A DNA stretch of 64,000 nucleotides from Gnetum montanum (lineage: Eukaryota; Streptophyta; Gnetopsida; Gnetales; Gnetaceae). Shown piece after piece: positions 9,991-22,226 of this stretch. A program made the position numbers and the translations under genes. The first letter of the stretch is position 1. The number at the start of each line of letters is the position of its first letter. The stretch spans positions 61,788 to 125,787 of the forward strand of contig MNCI01035189.1 of NCBI GenBank assembly GCA_015680685.1. Direction: 5' to 3'. The notes below the pieces were generated by a model that was not told where the DNA came from, did no database searches, and saw only the letters and a program-made list of their open reading frames with translations.

Positions 9991-12327
9991 CAAAGACATT
10001 TTCAAAGCAAGAAAGTAGATAAAGTATGTTAATCATCAAAAATAATATTATTATTTCTTAATTGCATATTATTACCAATTCTAGGTATCCATTTCCAAAC
10101 ATGTAGTGAAACATAAGACTCAAAAAAATTAAATAAAAAGCGAGAAAAATTCTTCACTTTCTCAGGAAAAAAACACGATTAAAATATGGAAACACTTACG
10201 TCATACCTCGTAGCTACAATCCGAGCTACTAAGATTTAGAACAACGGGTAAGCATAAATAAATGATTCAACTAATCCTTTAAAAACAATGCCTAACCAAG
10301 AAAAAAAAAATTTCAACTATGGGACTGGAAGTGTCATAACATCCAGAAAAGCAGCGGTGGAAAGCAAAGGCACTCAAAACTTTGTTCGCAAGACACGATA
10401 TCAAATAAAGAAATGACAACCCCAATTCCAATCCATCATCAAGAATCAGCGTTAAGCATGGATGGTTACGTCTCATTCACTTTTGTTGTGATTTGGGTAA
10501 TGGCTGCCATTGTTATTATTATGGTATGTCATGCGACCCTAATTTGAAATTGCAGGGCGGGATGGATGGATGGATGGGATTACAAATGCAATCTCCGTCC
10601 CCGTCTATATTGCTGAAATTTTAAAATTCCAAATCAAGTGGCATCATACCACCACCAACGACAGCGATATGAATTTGGTCTCCCTGATGGAATATGAATT
10701 GCATTTGAGGCGAGGACATCCTGAAGCAGAAGCTCAGAATTGGCTCATCTCAGCGAGACAGCAGCAGGAAGAGCAATATTAACTCCCCAGGCAGGCATTC
10801 ATTCATTCTTCCATTCATAATTTCATATTCCTGTTTTCACATTCATCGGATGAAGTCAAAACAGCGACATTTCACCTGATTTTTTGGATGCAGGACATTG
10901 CTTAGGAGCATCGGAAAAATCTCAGAAATATCAAATATGAATATGGATGGGATTGGGATTCCTCTTCTGTAGCATAATTCACTCATGGCACTGGCATTGG
11001 GATTGGCCACCAAACAGACAAAGAAATAGAAGTCGCTGTGAATTTCTGAAACAGGGGAAAAAAGAGAAAGAGATATATATATATATAGAAAAGTATGTTC
11101 AACTGCAATTCGCAGTCTTTAGTACTCTGGTGGTGGTACTGGTGTTTCTTCGCTAGACGTGAGGGGCCACTAACTAACAACTCCTTGCAGAAGTGACGAC
11201 TTCCCAGATAACACAGCAGCAGCATCAGCAGAAGGTCGTAGTTTTTACTTTTTTAAAACAAAAATTTCTTTTTTGGGTTCAACATTTTCAGAGAGGAGCA
11301 GCTGACTCACTTCCGAACTTGGAAACAAATGCCGGCGCAGGTTTTGGAAATGTCTTGATTTTGCCGTCTACAGGCAGGCCAGGATCAAAACGGGCATCAA
11401 TAGTAATGTCAATGGCGGGAGCAGCGGCATAACGCCAGACAAGATCAACAGTAATGTAATGTCAATGGCAATGTTATATTCCCTTCTCTTTTTTGTGTTT
11501 CTCTGAAAGGCCTTTGCAGTTTTGTTTAGTGGATCAAGAACAAGGATTCTATATAGGAGAGAGGCTTTTTTTTTCTGGGATTTTGAAAGTTTTTGGTGGT
11601 TTGTGCAATTTTCCATGATATCTTTTTGTGGGTCAAGGGCCAAGGAATCTATGCAGGTGTTTCCAGTGAGCATTTGAAATTTGTTGGGTGTGGATTGTTT
11701 TGTTTTGTTTTGTTTGAGTTGCGTTTGTTTGTGTGGTGGGTTTTGGTGGATCTCATTGCCGGCCGGGCCCTCTTTCCTGCAGGCACATCAGGGGCATTTT
11801 AATGGCAGACATGAGATCAGGGCAGGCACTGATTTTTTCCCCTTTTTGAGATTATGATGATTTGCGTTTCATTCTTGGGGCGCTATGATGGTAGGCCGTT
11901 CATGGAGCACAGAATGTTTTTGTGTTGCATGTGTTTGAGACGTATTTGTTAACAAGAGCATGTTATATTGATCTCTGAAATTGTGGGCAATATAATGATT
12001 CTGCTGCTCCTTGCTTGTGTTTCTGGCCACTGGGTCCGATGAAGATGATGCTATTTTTCTTTTGATCACTGTAACTTTGGCAATAAACGCTGGTCGACGG
12101 TCATTTTGTCTAGAATAAGACGCCTGGCAAAAGTACTATGCCATCCTGCAGCAGAGAATCTGTTTGACTGGGGAAAAAGGTCATCTCGTCTGTAGATTGG
12201 ATTGGATTGGATTGATTGACTTTTGCCTTGCTGCAGGGGAATTCAATTCTCAACTCGAATTTTGAAAGAAGTGGCAAGGGATTGGTCTTATTAGATTAGG
12301 CCTGCAGAAAAAAAATAAAAATAAAAG
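9991..12327. other. Region upstream of the ankyrin gene
   Basis: AT-rich up to about 10300, then less so. It includes GGATGGATGGATGG (about 10560), a TA microsatellite (about 11073-11090) and a TCTATATAGGAG stretch near 11549 that could be a TATA region. CTTGCTGCAGGGG near 12230 looks like a splice acceptor, so a 5' UTR intron is possible. A 70-codon frame at 10570-10782 (ending in E-A-Q-N-W-L-I-S-A-R-Q-Q-Q) has no recognised family and may be noise. No retroelement match was seen between 10300 and 12327. Confidence 0.45.
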
Positions 12328-15300
12328 ATGCAAATGGCGAGGCAGGCATTCCACGTGAACGTGGATCCTGAATCTCAGAGGCTCATAGAAGCGTCTCACA
12401 GAGGTGATGCAACGGTGGTAATGGAATGTTTGTTAAATCCTTTGGTGGATGTGAATTATATCGGTACAGTCACTCTGAGAGTTAAATGCTCGGATATTGT
12501 TCTGCATGAGGACTCTGCCGATGAAGTTTGCATTGGATATAACGAGTTTAGGACGGATGTCACATCCCTTTTTATGGCTGCCCATGCAGGCCATGTTGAT
12601 CTTGTCCGCCGCCTAGTGGTGAGGCCCCTCCATATGTTTCAGCAGTTTTTGTCCATTTTGGATTGCTTTTGTTTTGTTTTGTTTCTCTTCTTTATTATGA
12701 TTGTTTGTCGGAACTTCTTCGTACAAGCATTTCAGGGATCATTGGCCTGTTCTGGGTTTTTTTAATACCTTGAGTTTTTACATTTTTAAGGGCCAATTCA
12801 GACATTTTTTACCCCACATGATCTACTTGTAAATTTTTGTTTTTGTCTGGATAAGTTTAAAAGGTTTTTAGATCTCTAATAGAACTTCTGCAGGTCAATG
12901 TGCTTTAGGGCTATAATGACAATCGTATTACTGTTGACATTTATTTCAGGATTATTAACACCCATGTAATATCCGGCATCTTGCTTAAATTATTATTCAG
13001 TTAGGGTTGCAACTTGGTTTCATTCAGTAGCCATGTTGAAAAGTATAGAGTGGGCTATACTTATGTTTTCGTCTGTGGTTATATTCAGCTGGCAGGTGCC
13101 GATGTGAATCAGAAACTGTTCAGGGGTTATGCAATTACAGCTGCTGCTCGAGAAGGACACCATAAAATTTTAGGGGTTCTTATAAAAGCGGGTGCATCTC
13201 AGCCAGCATGCGAAGAAGCTTTGCTGGAGGCTTGTCTGTATGGACTTTCCAAAGCAACTGAATTACTCATTAATTCAGAGATGATCAGGCCCACTATTGC
13301 AGTTCAGTGTTTGGTGCAGGCATGCTGCAGAGGTTTTATAGATGTCGTGGAGACACTGGTAGTGGTAATGTTCTGTTCTCCTAACATTGACATTGACATT
13401 GACATTTTCATGTGTTACTAATGACTTAAAAATGTGCATTTATCTATTGCAGTTGATTTGAAGAGTAGCCATGTTGAAAAGTATTGATTTATCTATCATT
13501 CATTAAAATGTGATAATTTCCGGAACTCGAGATATACATTTTAATAAATAAAATATAGTATTTTGCATCTACACAGGTGAATTTTATTTTATATATTTTC
13601 TGGACATAATAGACAGTATAATACAATCTGAAAGGCCATATATGGTTAATTACCCGTCAAATTCCAAGGCGTAAACTTCTTCAATAATTATAAATGTGTT
13701 CGTAAAAGTAAGAGCTATTTCGTAGATGTCATTCTAGTTGTACCGATCTTGTCTCTGTGCTTTTCCTTAATGGGTTGTGATCTATCACAGTAGTTCAATT
13801 GTTCAGGTCCTTTTTCTCTTGAATCAGGTGGCCTCATAGAAGAGTTCATAAAATTTTAACACGAAATGTTGGAAAAAGTTTTATGATGGTGATGGTGGTG
13901 GTGGTGGTGATCTGAGAACTAATGTTTGGGCTTTCTATGCCTTGCAGAATGGAGTGGATGCAAATTCATGGGCTAGAGCTCTTTTGCGGTCAGCAAAGCC
14001 TGCTTTACATGCAAATGCGGACTGCACGCCACTGATTGCTGCTATAATCAGCCGTCAAATTTTTGTTGTCAAGCTTCTGTTACAGGTATGCAGAAATGCT
14101 GAAATATAAAAGTAAATAATATTTTGTAGGCTAAAACTTGTTCGATCTAATGGCTATGTTTTACTTAATTTAGAACACTATGATGTTTGGGCTATTTGCT
14201 TATTGCTTTCACTACTTCAGGCTACGTGTATTATTTGGATTCAGGTTTCTCTAATAATTGTGGAAAAAGAACCTTGTTGTTTATTTGAATTGCACCAAAT
14301 GAATTATTGTTGAAATCCTTGATATTCAGTTTTGATGGGTTCCTGATGTTTTGTTCTCATGCACTTGCAGCATGGTGTGAATATGGATCGTAAAGTTAGC
14401 CTGGGGGCATGGGCTTGGGATTCAAGTTTGGGTGAAGATTTGAGAGTGGGTGCAGGATTAGCCGAACCATACAATGAAGCATGGTGTGCTGTAGAGTACT
14501 ATGAAGCAAGTGGTGCAATTCTTAAGTTGCTGCTACAGCATATATCTCCTGATAATGAGCATGGAGGGAGAACATTGATTTTTCATGCAATTCTTTGCCA
14601 AAATGTTAATGCAGTGAAAGTTCTTCTTGATGCAGGAGCTAATATTGAATTTTGCACAAAAACAAGGGACGGGCAGGAATACCGTTCTATACACATGGCT
14701 GCTAAAAAGGGCAATCTCGTGATTCTAAAGGAACTGATATATCACGGGTGTGATCTGAATGCAACTACTGAGACTGGTGATACAGCTCTGATGTTGTGCA
14801 CTAGATTGAAACATAAGGAATGCCTCAAGGAGCTTGTAATTTCTGGAGCAGATCTTGCTAAAGTTAACAAAGATGGGCAACATGCAGTCACTATAGCAGA
14901 AGCAAACAATTGGGTTTCCTTCCTCCATGGAGTAGTTTCTGACGCAATTATGTTGGGAATTACAGTCTTTAGTAGCAATTTGCAAGTGTTTTCTCCTCTT
15001 CATTTTATGGCTTGGTTTGGTGATTGTGAAGCTATGGATACCCTTTTGCTGCAGTCACAGTGTAATTTGAATGAACAGGATGAAAATGGTCTTTCTGCTG
15101 TGATGGTAGCTGCAAAAGGAGGTCATGTGGATGCTTTCAGATTGCTTGTTTTTGCTGGTGCCGATTTAGGTTTAAAGAATAAAAGGGCTGAAACTGCAGT
15201 GCATATGGCTCTTGCTCACTGTGAAAGAGAGAATTTTGAGAAGGTTCTGCTGGATGCACTTCTTGCAAACAAGCTCAAATATAACGGTTTCAAAGCACTT

Positions 15301-15909
15301 CACTATGCAGCAAGTAAAGGGGAATTAGATGTTGTTAAGGAGCTCTTAAACAGGGATTATGCGGTCAACAATCTAGATGAGGAAGACTATACTCCTTTGA
15401 TGTATGCTGCAAAAGGGGGTCATGCCGAAGCCTGCAAGGTCTTAATTCAGAAAGGAGCTGACTGTGGTATCGTAAATCAAAGAGGGGAAACTGCATTGTC
15501 ACTTGCCCGAAGCAATTCATCAAAAATGTCCGAGCGGGTCATCTTAGATCATCTTGCACGAAAGCTAGTTCTAGCTGGGGATCAGCTCTGCAAACATACA
15601 AAGCAAGGAAAAGGGAATCCTCATATGAAGATAGTCAAAATGCAAAAATCTGGTCTGTTTAGTTGGGGTAAATCGGCAAAAAGAAACATTTACATTAAGG
15701 AAGCTATTCTGGGACCTAGTCCCACATTCAACAGAAACCGTATGAAAGGCCATGACCATTTACCTGGGATATTTAGAATAGTCAGTGTGAAGAAGACAGA
15801 AGTTCACTTTGAAGCCAGAAATGATGCAAGTGCTGAAGTGTGGGTACGTGGAATCAATTTGATTGTGAAAGAAGCTAAATTATCAAGTGTCAACTCAATG
15901 AACAGATGA
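12328..15909 (+). CDS. Ankyrin-repeat protein, four exons, 747 residues
   Basis: The exons are 12328-12618, 13089-13364, 13948-14085 and 14371-15909 (stop TGA). All three introns (470, 583 and 285 bp) are GT-AG and phase 0, and each junction falls inside an ankyrin helix (for example RRLV|LAGADVN and KLLLQ|HGVNMD). Ankyrin repeats appear at about residues 77-230 and 300-615, with clear units such as TPLMYAAKGGHAEACKVLIQ. The C-terminal region (about 640-747) is basic with no ankyrin: SGLFSWGKSAKRN, then EVHFEARND and EVWVRGINLIVKEA, a conserved tail of a plant ankyrin family. No membrane segment or signal peptide was seen, so it is probably a soluble scaffold or adaptor. A second ATG at 12334 (ATGGCG) has the better start context and would remove two residues. 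No inactivating change was found. The exact partner and function are unknown. Confidence 0.88.
13384..13410 (+). repeat. GACATT hexamer run in intron 2
   Basis: Four near-perfect GACATT units (TTGACATTGACATTGACATT) lie just inside the donor end of intron 2. A GGTGATGGTGGTGGTGGTGG stretch near 13888-13910 lies close to the acceptor end. Confidence 0.85.
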
Positions 15910-17534
15910 AATGTAGGTTATGCTCAAAAGAAAAGTATTCAGGGTTCTTAATTCAATGTGTTGCTTGTAGGCAGACAAGTGGGGATGCTTTTGAATGTGC
16001 AAGATCGAGGTGAAAAGACTCTTGGTAAGGGAGGAAATTCTAACATGTTTGCTTTTTATGAAAGTTTGAGACTCTTGCATAGTAATTCAGACATTTGAAT
16101 TTACAGTCAGCAGCAAGTATTACACTTTAGGTTATAGCACTTGGGTGTAGGACGTGTAACAAACATACGAGTTTTAAGATGTTCCTTCTGTGCCCATTCT
16201 TTCATACCACTGGATGCTACCAATGCACTGGCCATTCTAAATCAAAGAAAACCAGTGCATGCAGCCAGTATACTAAATATATGGGGTGTCTGTAAAGTGA
16301 GAGTTTTGTAAAAAGCTTAAGGTTTTTTTACCTCAAATTTTGGTTTGGATCTCTCATCCAAGTCTATATGCAGAGGGGTGCATGCGTGTATTTTTGTTTA
16401 CTGTTTAAACAGACATACGTTGCCCAGTTGCTCCAAAGTGAATATAATGAAAATGCAATGAATGCAACGAAAATCTCGCGACGCTTATATAGGTTGTGGC
16501 CAAAATTGAGGGGTCACCGAATACATACGACCAATAAAAATAACAGCATGGACAATTTTAGGTTCAAGAATGTAATACGTTTTTATAGTATCTTTGAAGA
16601 TACCATCATCTTAATAATATGGGGTTGATACTCTTGTCATTAGCTTCTATCCATAGCCAAAGCTTAATGCGCTTACAATTTTTTCATTTTTTCATATATG
16701 GTTACTTGTTTCTTGTTTGTTTTGTCTCCCTTTTAGTAAGTTTGTTAAAATTGTGATGTTTCCACCAATTTTTAATAGATTCATTATAGTATGGTAATTT
16801 TGTATTGTGAAATTAGTCGTAGAGCAATTGCATTTTTGCCATATTAAATTATTGTTCATTTCTTTTTCTCCAACTCAATTTTAGCATTATGTAAGATAAC
16901 ATGCTTAGTCGTTACTAATATTTTCTTGCTTAATACACCAATATCCTCTTCTTTTGATCATATTACCTCAATCCTATTTTTTATATCTTTATCCATTTCA
17001 TAATTTGATTAGAACATTGATCGTATGTAGTGGAAATGCTTACATTAAGGGACTTTTTGAGGTGTTAGAACCTGAAACTATTCAACTATATGTATTCCTA
17101 AGAGATCACTAGCACAATACTTTCATAGAACCTAAGTAAATGACTTGTAGACTAGAACTGCATGCTTTAACCAAGTAAGCAATGCCTTAAATAACTATTT
17201 TGGTTGAGAGGCCCCTTATCAATCATATGTAAGGGCTTGATGTAACACTAAATTATATTTTGTCATAACATTATAGAGGTCCCATTTTTATAATGCTAAA
17301 TTATATTTCATCTATAATCCTCTACAAGGCAATCATGTAATGCTAAATACTCTCTTAAAATTTTCATCCTAAATCATACATAATTTTTTAAAGAATCTAT
17401 TCTAATGTTTGATTTTTCATAAAGGAAAAAAAAAATCACCAAATTATAGATATATACTATAAAAAATAATAGTTAAATTGGTTTCTATTTCAAAAATGAT
17501 ACTTATCTTTAGAATATGCAATGACTATTTTGAG
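15910..17534. other. 3' flank of the ankyrin gene and AT-rich spacer
   Basis: The 3' UTR should lie in roughly the first 500 bases, with TAAATATA at about 16274. An AATAATATGG near 16613 is a possible but unproven poly(A) region. From about 16650 the sequence is very AT-rich and no gene or element was recognised. Confidence 0.4.
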
Positions 17535-17760
17535 TGTTGGGCCCCAATAAATATATAAATTAAAAATAAAAACTCAAAGTACAAAAGCAAAGGAGTACTG
17601 GAGAGAGGAGAAACTCCCAATCAACAAAAAGGAAAAGATTAACATTTTGGAGATGCCTTTTCAGGTTTTCATCCTTACAACTAATCTTAAAAACTTACCT
17701 TTGTGGTATAAAATTAGACATTTCATGAAAAGATTACAATTGGGTGAAGAAGGAGGAGGC
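17535..17760. repeat. Third copy of the AT-rich TGTTGGACCC repeat
   Basis: It starts TGTTGGGCCCC, then AAAAACTCAAAGTACAAAAGC, GAGAGGAGAAACTC, TTCAGGTTTTCATCCTTACA, and is colinear with 9679-9830. Copies of this repeat therefore flank the ankyrin gene on both sides. Confidence 0.65.
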
Positions 17761-17939
17761 TCCCACCCTATTAATAGAATCAGCATTATTAAAAGATGTT
17801 ATCTCCATATCCTAACCAATAGTTGCAAACAAATCATTAGGAGTTAAAATATCTTGAATATGCTGTCTATTTTCAAGATTTGACACGTAATCACCAATAG
17901 ATAGACTTTTTTGATGTTTTTTATTATAAAGAATCATTT

Positions 17940-18350
17940 AGAAATCATTAGAATCAACAAGAAGGTTTTGTGAGACCATAGGAATACATATTTGCTTCCA
18001 CTTGGTCATTAAAGAATTCTTTGAAATTGATTTGATTGGAACTTTCCTCATAGGTATATTTTGTTGAACAATAGTAAAAGAAAATGGTGGGCTAACTGTT
18101 GAAACATTAGCAAAATAAATCATTGCAAGATTTGCAATGTTTGTAGAAAAAACCTTGGTAGGATCTACAACATTTGTAGAAGAAAACTTACTTGTGTTTG
18201 TAATAGCTTGGTATTGACACACTTACATAGCCTTTTTTTTGTAGCATAATAGCTTGGTGCTGACATGCTTGCATAGCCTTTTTTAGAATCAACAATAGGT
18301 TTTCGTGAGATCTTAGGAACAAATATTTACTTCTCGTTGGTCACTAAGAG
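17940..18350. repeat. Local duplications in spacer
   Basis: ATCAACAAGAAGGTTTTGTG (near 17952) and ATCAACAATAGGTTTTCGTG (near 18288) start similar 60-bp stretches. A 46-bp unit with AATAGCTTGGTATTGACA is repeated at about 18198 and 18246. G-rich sequence (GAGGGGGGTGGGGTGGTGGG) follows at about 18351. No coding role was seen. Confidence 0.6.
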
Positions 18351-19136
18351 GAGGGGGGTGGGGTGGTGGGATTGGGGATGTTAGAAAAATAAAATAATTG
18401 TAATATAGGTATGCTCCAAGATATATAGTTCAATTAGAACTTTATAACTTAGCATTATCCACTAGAAATAAACTCATAACTTGGAGCTTTCAAATCAAGA
18501 CTATTACCACTAGGCTAACTTGTTATTCGTAATTGTGTATTAAGTCAACACATTCTTTGAAATTGAACCTTATCAACATAATTAAAGGATACTTTATGGA
18601 TTATACATAATAAATTAATGTCATAATAAGAAGATGATAGGGAGAATGTTAGATCCCGAAAATAATATTAATAATAAGTAAAAACGTTTTAGAGTACATC
18701 ATATGCTTAACACAAAATAGATAAAAATGAAAAATAAAATAGAAAGGAAGAACTTTTAAATTTTAGGAATGTTAACTCACATTTATAATGTTATACTTGA
18801 TATTTTGAAAAATCAAGAGAGAAAAACTAATATTTTGAAAAATCAAGATATGAAAAATAATTTTTGATAAGGAGGATAGTTCTAGTCCTAACAACATTTG
18901 CATCACTTTTAACATCTTTACTTGAACTTCAAATAATAAAGGAATTTAAGGTAAGTAATGACATTGCTTTGGAAAAGCATTGTTCAACATCACTCAAGAG
19001 TTCCAAAGTAGCCAAATACTCCAAAGTGGACTCAAGATAGACTATGTCTCAATGATCATAACACTATAAGCACAACATAAGTACATAACTCACATGCCAC
19101 ATGTTTGTCCATGGTTAGGAGTGTTGTGAAGATGCT
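18351..19136. other. Spacer with a weak fourth copy of the AT-rich repeat
   Basis: TGTTAGATCCCGAAAATAAT at 18647 resembles the start of the repeat at 9302 and 17535. Nothing else was recognised. Confidence 0.35.
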
Positions 19137-19629
19137 TGTGACATCCTGTTTCTAGATGTTGTTAAAACACAATCATTCGTTACTCAATTCATCGTATTCA
19201 TGAGCATTATAATGAAAATACCATGAAATAACTTGGTAAATTATTGGTGCACTAAATTTAATAGGAAGGAAAAACAAAGGAAAACTTTTCTTAATGAGAG
19301 CAGTACATTGTAACGTGCTTTGGGTTATTTTCCCATGTCACTTAAGCCTTAGAGGCAATTTGGCACTACCACCATGGTTAGGCTATCCAACCAAAGGAGT
19401 GATTAGTCCCTTCTTGTTCCACTTCACTCGGCTCTTGTCATTTGCTAATCTAGGCTCTGCAACTTCATGTTGACATGACATCTAAACCAGGCCTTCAATG
19501 GCATAATTAAACCCATTCCCAAGGGGTACATGATTAATCGTAACTCCTCATAACATGCATCCCTTCATTAGAAGGTTAATTACATTGTTACAATACAATT
19601 TTTCCCTTGACAAGGGATGGGATGTTACA
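19137..19629 (+). mobile_element. Solo LTR, 493 bp
   Basis: It starts TGTGACATCC and ends GGGATGTTACA, so its ends are imperfect inverted repeats of the TGTAACATCC type common in plant Ty3 chromovirus LTRs. Flanking 5-mers are ATGCT (19132-19136) and ATGCG (19630-19634), a duplication with one mismatch. There is no internal region and no partner LTR. The orientation is assumed. Confidence 0.7.
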
Positions 19630-19634
19630 ATGCG

Positions 19635-20589
19635 TTTATAATGATATACGTGATTAAACTAATGTAATATACACAATGTACTTAAGAGCACTAGCATATA
19701 CATAGATACATAAATTTCTTAAGAAATCTAAGACATGTTCTTATTCCAACACATCTAGTCCTATTCCTAGCTTTGAAGAGAAGGATAGTGGTTCAAGGAT
19801 TAAAGCTAAATCTCCTCCACAAGCCTACATATCCTTGTGATATAGTACATAAAGGAATCATACCCATGTAGTTCTTTAGTTATGGTTAAGATATCATGGA
19901 ACCCATAAGGATCTCCACACTTCTTCTAACTATTATTTTGGAAGGAAAATAACTTTTGATCCACCAAAAAGGCATGTTTTCCTTGAAGCTTAATTCTTGT
20001 TTGTCCACATCCTAATCATAAAAAGCAACTCAAAGCCCATTCAATAGTTATAGACAAGAAGGTTCAACAACTAGGGTCATTACTCATAAGGCATAAATGT
20101 TAAACTCAACTTAACATTCAATTGAGGTGTAAGATAGCTCATGTAATCGAGGTTAAGGATGAAAAGACTTGCTCTTTTTCATGTGAACAATATAAACCTT
20201 TCTACCTAGAGCAAAATGTACTTTCTTTACATGTAAGCCATTTTCTCTATCTCTAGTAGTTATGTGGAAGTATAGAGTCAATCGTCTAAATCCAAGTCAA
20301 GCCTACTTCATATCTTGGAAAAACCACTCCCAATACCTCATGGTAGTCTAACACTAGCATGAGTAGAAATCTTTGGGACTTTAGCTAAATTAAAAATTTT
20401 TAATTGAGGGGGAATACTCTAATTCTCCACCTCTCAAAAGTGGTTTCTCTTAGATTCACTTGTGACATTGAGCTTATTTAACATCCATATTTTTTATTGT
20501 CAACAACTTCCAAACACTATGACTTCCTTTAGAAACTGAAGGCATTTCATTCTCTTAGGGTATTTCCTCCCCTTCTAAGAACATTTGTT
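19635..20589. other. Spacer, nothing recognised
   Basis: AT-rich sequence without long frames. No similarity to the retroelements in this window was seen. Confidence 0.4.
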
Positions 20590-20845
20590 CTCCCTTCTTG
20601 AAGATATGATAGAAACCTATGCTTTATACTTGAATTCACAACCAAAGAATGTATGCTTCCTACTTAAAGATATGATAGAAAATGTATGCCTTCTTCTTAA
20701 AGTCATAATCTAGAACATGTACTCTTTGCTTGGAGTTACTATCAAGAACATATGCTTCATGCTTGAAGCTACCATTAAGAACAGTATTTCTTGCTTAGAG
20801 TCACCATTAAGAACATGTATATCCTCATCGAAGTCACTCCATCAT
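20590..20845. repeat. Degenerate tandem repeat of about 33-40 bp
   Basis: Variants of CTTGAAGCTACCATTAAGAACA followed by TGTATGCTTC-like sequence recur about six times (for example near 20735, 20765 and 20800). Confidence 0.65.
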
Positions 20846-20846
20846 T

Positions 20847-20868
20847 CTCTCTCTCTCTCTCTCTCTCT
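20847..20868. repeat. (CT)n microsatellite
   Basis: An unbroken CT run directly follows the degenerate tandem repeat. Confidence 0.95.
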
Positions 20869-21152
20869 ACATTCATGCATGCACTCTCTTCCTTATTTTT
20901 TCATTCATTCATTATTTTTCTTGAGTCTCTCTTTGTTTTTTCCTTTTTCACTTACTCCCTCTCATACATATTGCTACTTTAGTCTATCATGGAAGTGATT
21001 ACACTAGACTAGTTACATTCAATCTTCCTTGGAATAAACTACCTTGGTAGAAAATTTGATTGTTCACCTTTCATCAAGGTGGTTAACATAGAGTCATATT
21101 TTACATTCACTTTAAAGTGTCTAACATTAGAAAAAACCTTTGTCAAAACCTT

Positions 21153-22027
21153 TGATGAGTCATCATTTTAGTGGCTCCAATATCTAAATATATCTGATAT
21201 CAGAACCTTGACATCGGATACTCGATGTTGGAGCCTAGGATACAATGTCAAATATCTAATATCTTGGGGTATATGCTGACCTATAAATATAGCGCGCAGG
21301 CTCACGATTTTCATATCAATTTTTGTCATAGATAGTGAAGCTCTTGTAGTTTGTTTTCTCTAAAGTTAGAATATTTTTTGAGTGCCTACAACAAGAGTTG
21401 GAGTGTGTACAAATCTTTGTTTGAACATTGATGTACCTAAGCACAATAGTATGATAGGAATAAAAATGACTCCTTTTGATCATCCTTGTAGCATTGAGAA
21501 TACATTAATGTTTTCTTGATGCATTTAATATTCATGAACTTTATTCTCATGCATTTTACTTTAATGAACTTTAATTAAGAAATTAATTTCCAATTATTAA
21601 TGAACATAAGCATGACCACCTCAAGCATATGTGTAGCACTTGGTAACCCAAAAATGCTTAATGTTTGGTAGCCTAGTAGCACTATACATGTTCAGGATGT
21701 GTCTAGAAAGTGGGAATGGGTACTTGTGTTAGGCTAGCTAGGTAGTAGATGAATTAGATCATAAATTAATTTACCTTTCATTCTTGTTGTAGGTGATTAA
21801 ACTTATAAAATACAAAATGATAAAAATCACATGGCTTGATTACACTAATCATATAATTGTATTTCAGAAGTGGAACTAAGAAGACACCAAACGTTCTCAA
21901 TGTCCATTTCACTTCCTAGAGGAACTAGTGCACTGGAGAACTCTAGGTCCATGGAATTTCACCAAATCATGTGTGAACGCCTTAGTGATTCATATGGTTG
22001 GACGTAGGGGTACCTCTTCGCTCATCA
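21153..22027 (+). repeat. 5' LTR of the family A element (875 bp)
   Basis: It runs from TGATGAGTCATCATTTTAGT to ...TTCGCTCATCA, and is followed at once by the primer-site motif. TATA box at 21282-21289 (CCTATAAATATAGC). It is colinear with 41714-42571 over its whole length. Confidence 0.9.
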
Positions 22028-22048
22028 TTGGTGCCATTGTTGGGGACC
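22028..22048 (+). promoter_or_regulatory. Primer-site motif
   Basis: TTGGTGCCATTGTTGGGGAC starts at the first base after the LTR. It is a diverged TTGGCGCCGTTGCCGGGGA of plant Ty3 elements. Confidence 0.8.
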
Positions 22049-22226
22049 TTTTGATTGTTTCGTGTGCTATCTAGGACCTACTAAAAAATTATTCAAATTG
22101 TTGAAATGAACCTTAGAGTCATATCACGTATTAAGATTACTACAACAATTTTAAGAAGCACACTGCAATTTCTTATCTTCTAACATAAAATTTCTTCTTC
22201 TCATAGGAGCGATTCTCTACCAAAGT

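Noticed and set aside
10570-10782. Small protein gene upstream of the ankyrin gene
   Set aside because: 70 codons, no recognised family, and no supporting promoter or splice signals. It is kept only as a remark in the upstream region.
20847-20998. Ser/Leu-rich frames after the CT run
   Set aside because: Translation of a microsatellite and its T/C-rich flank.
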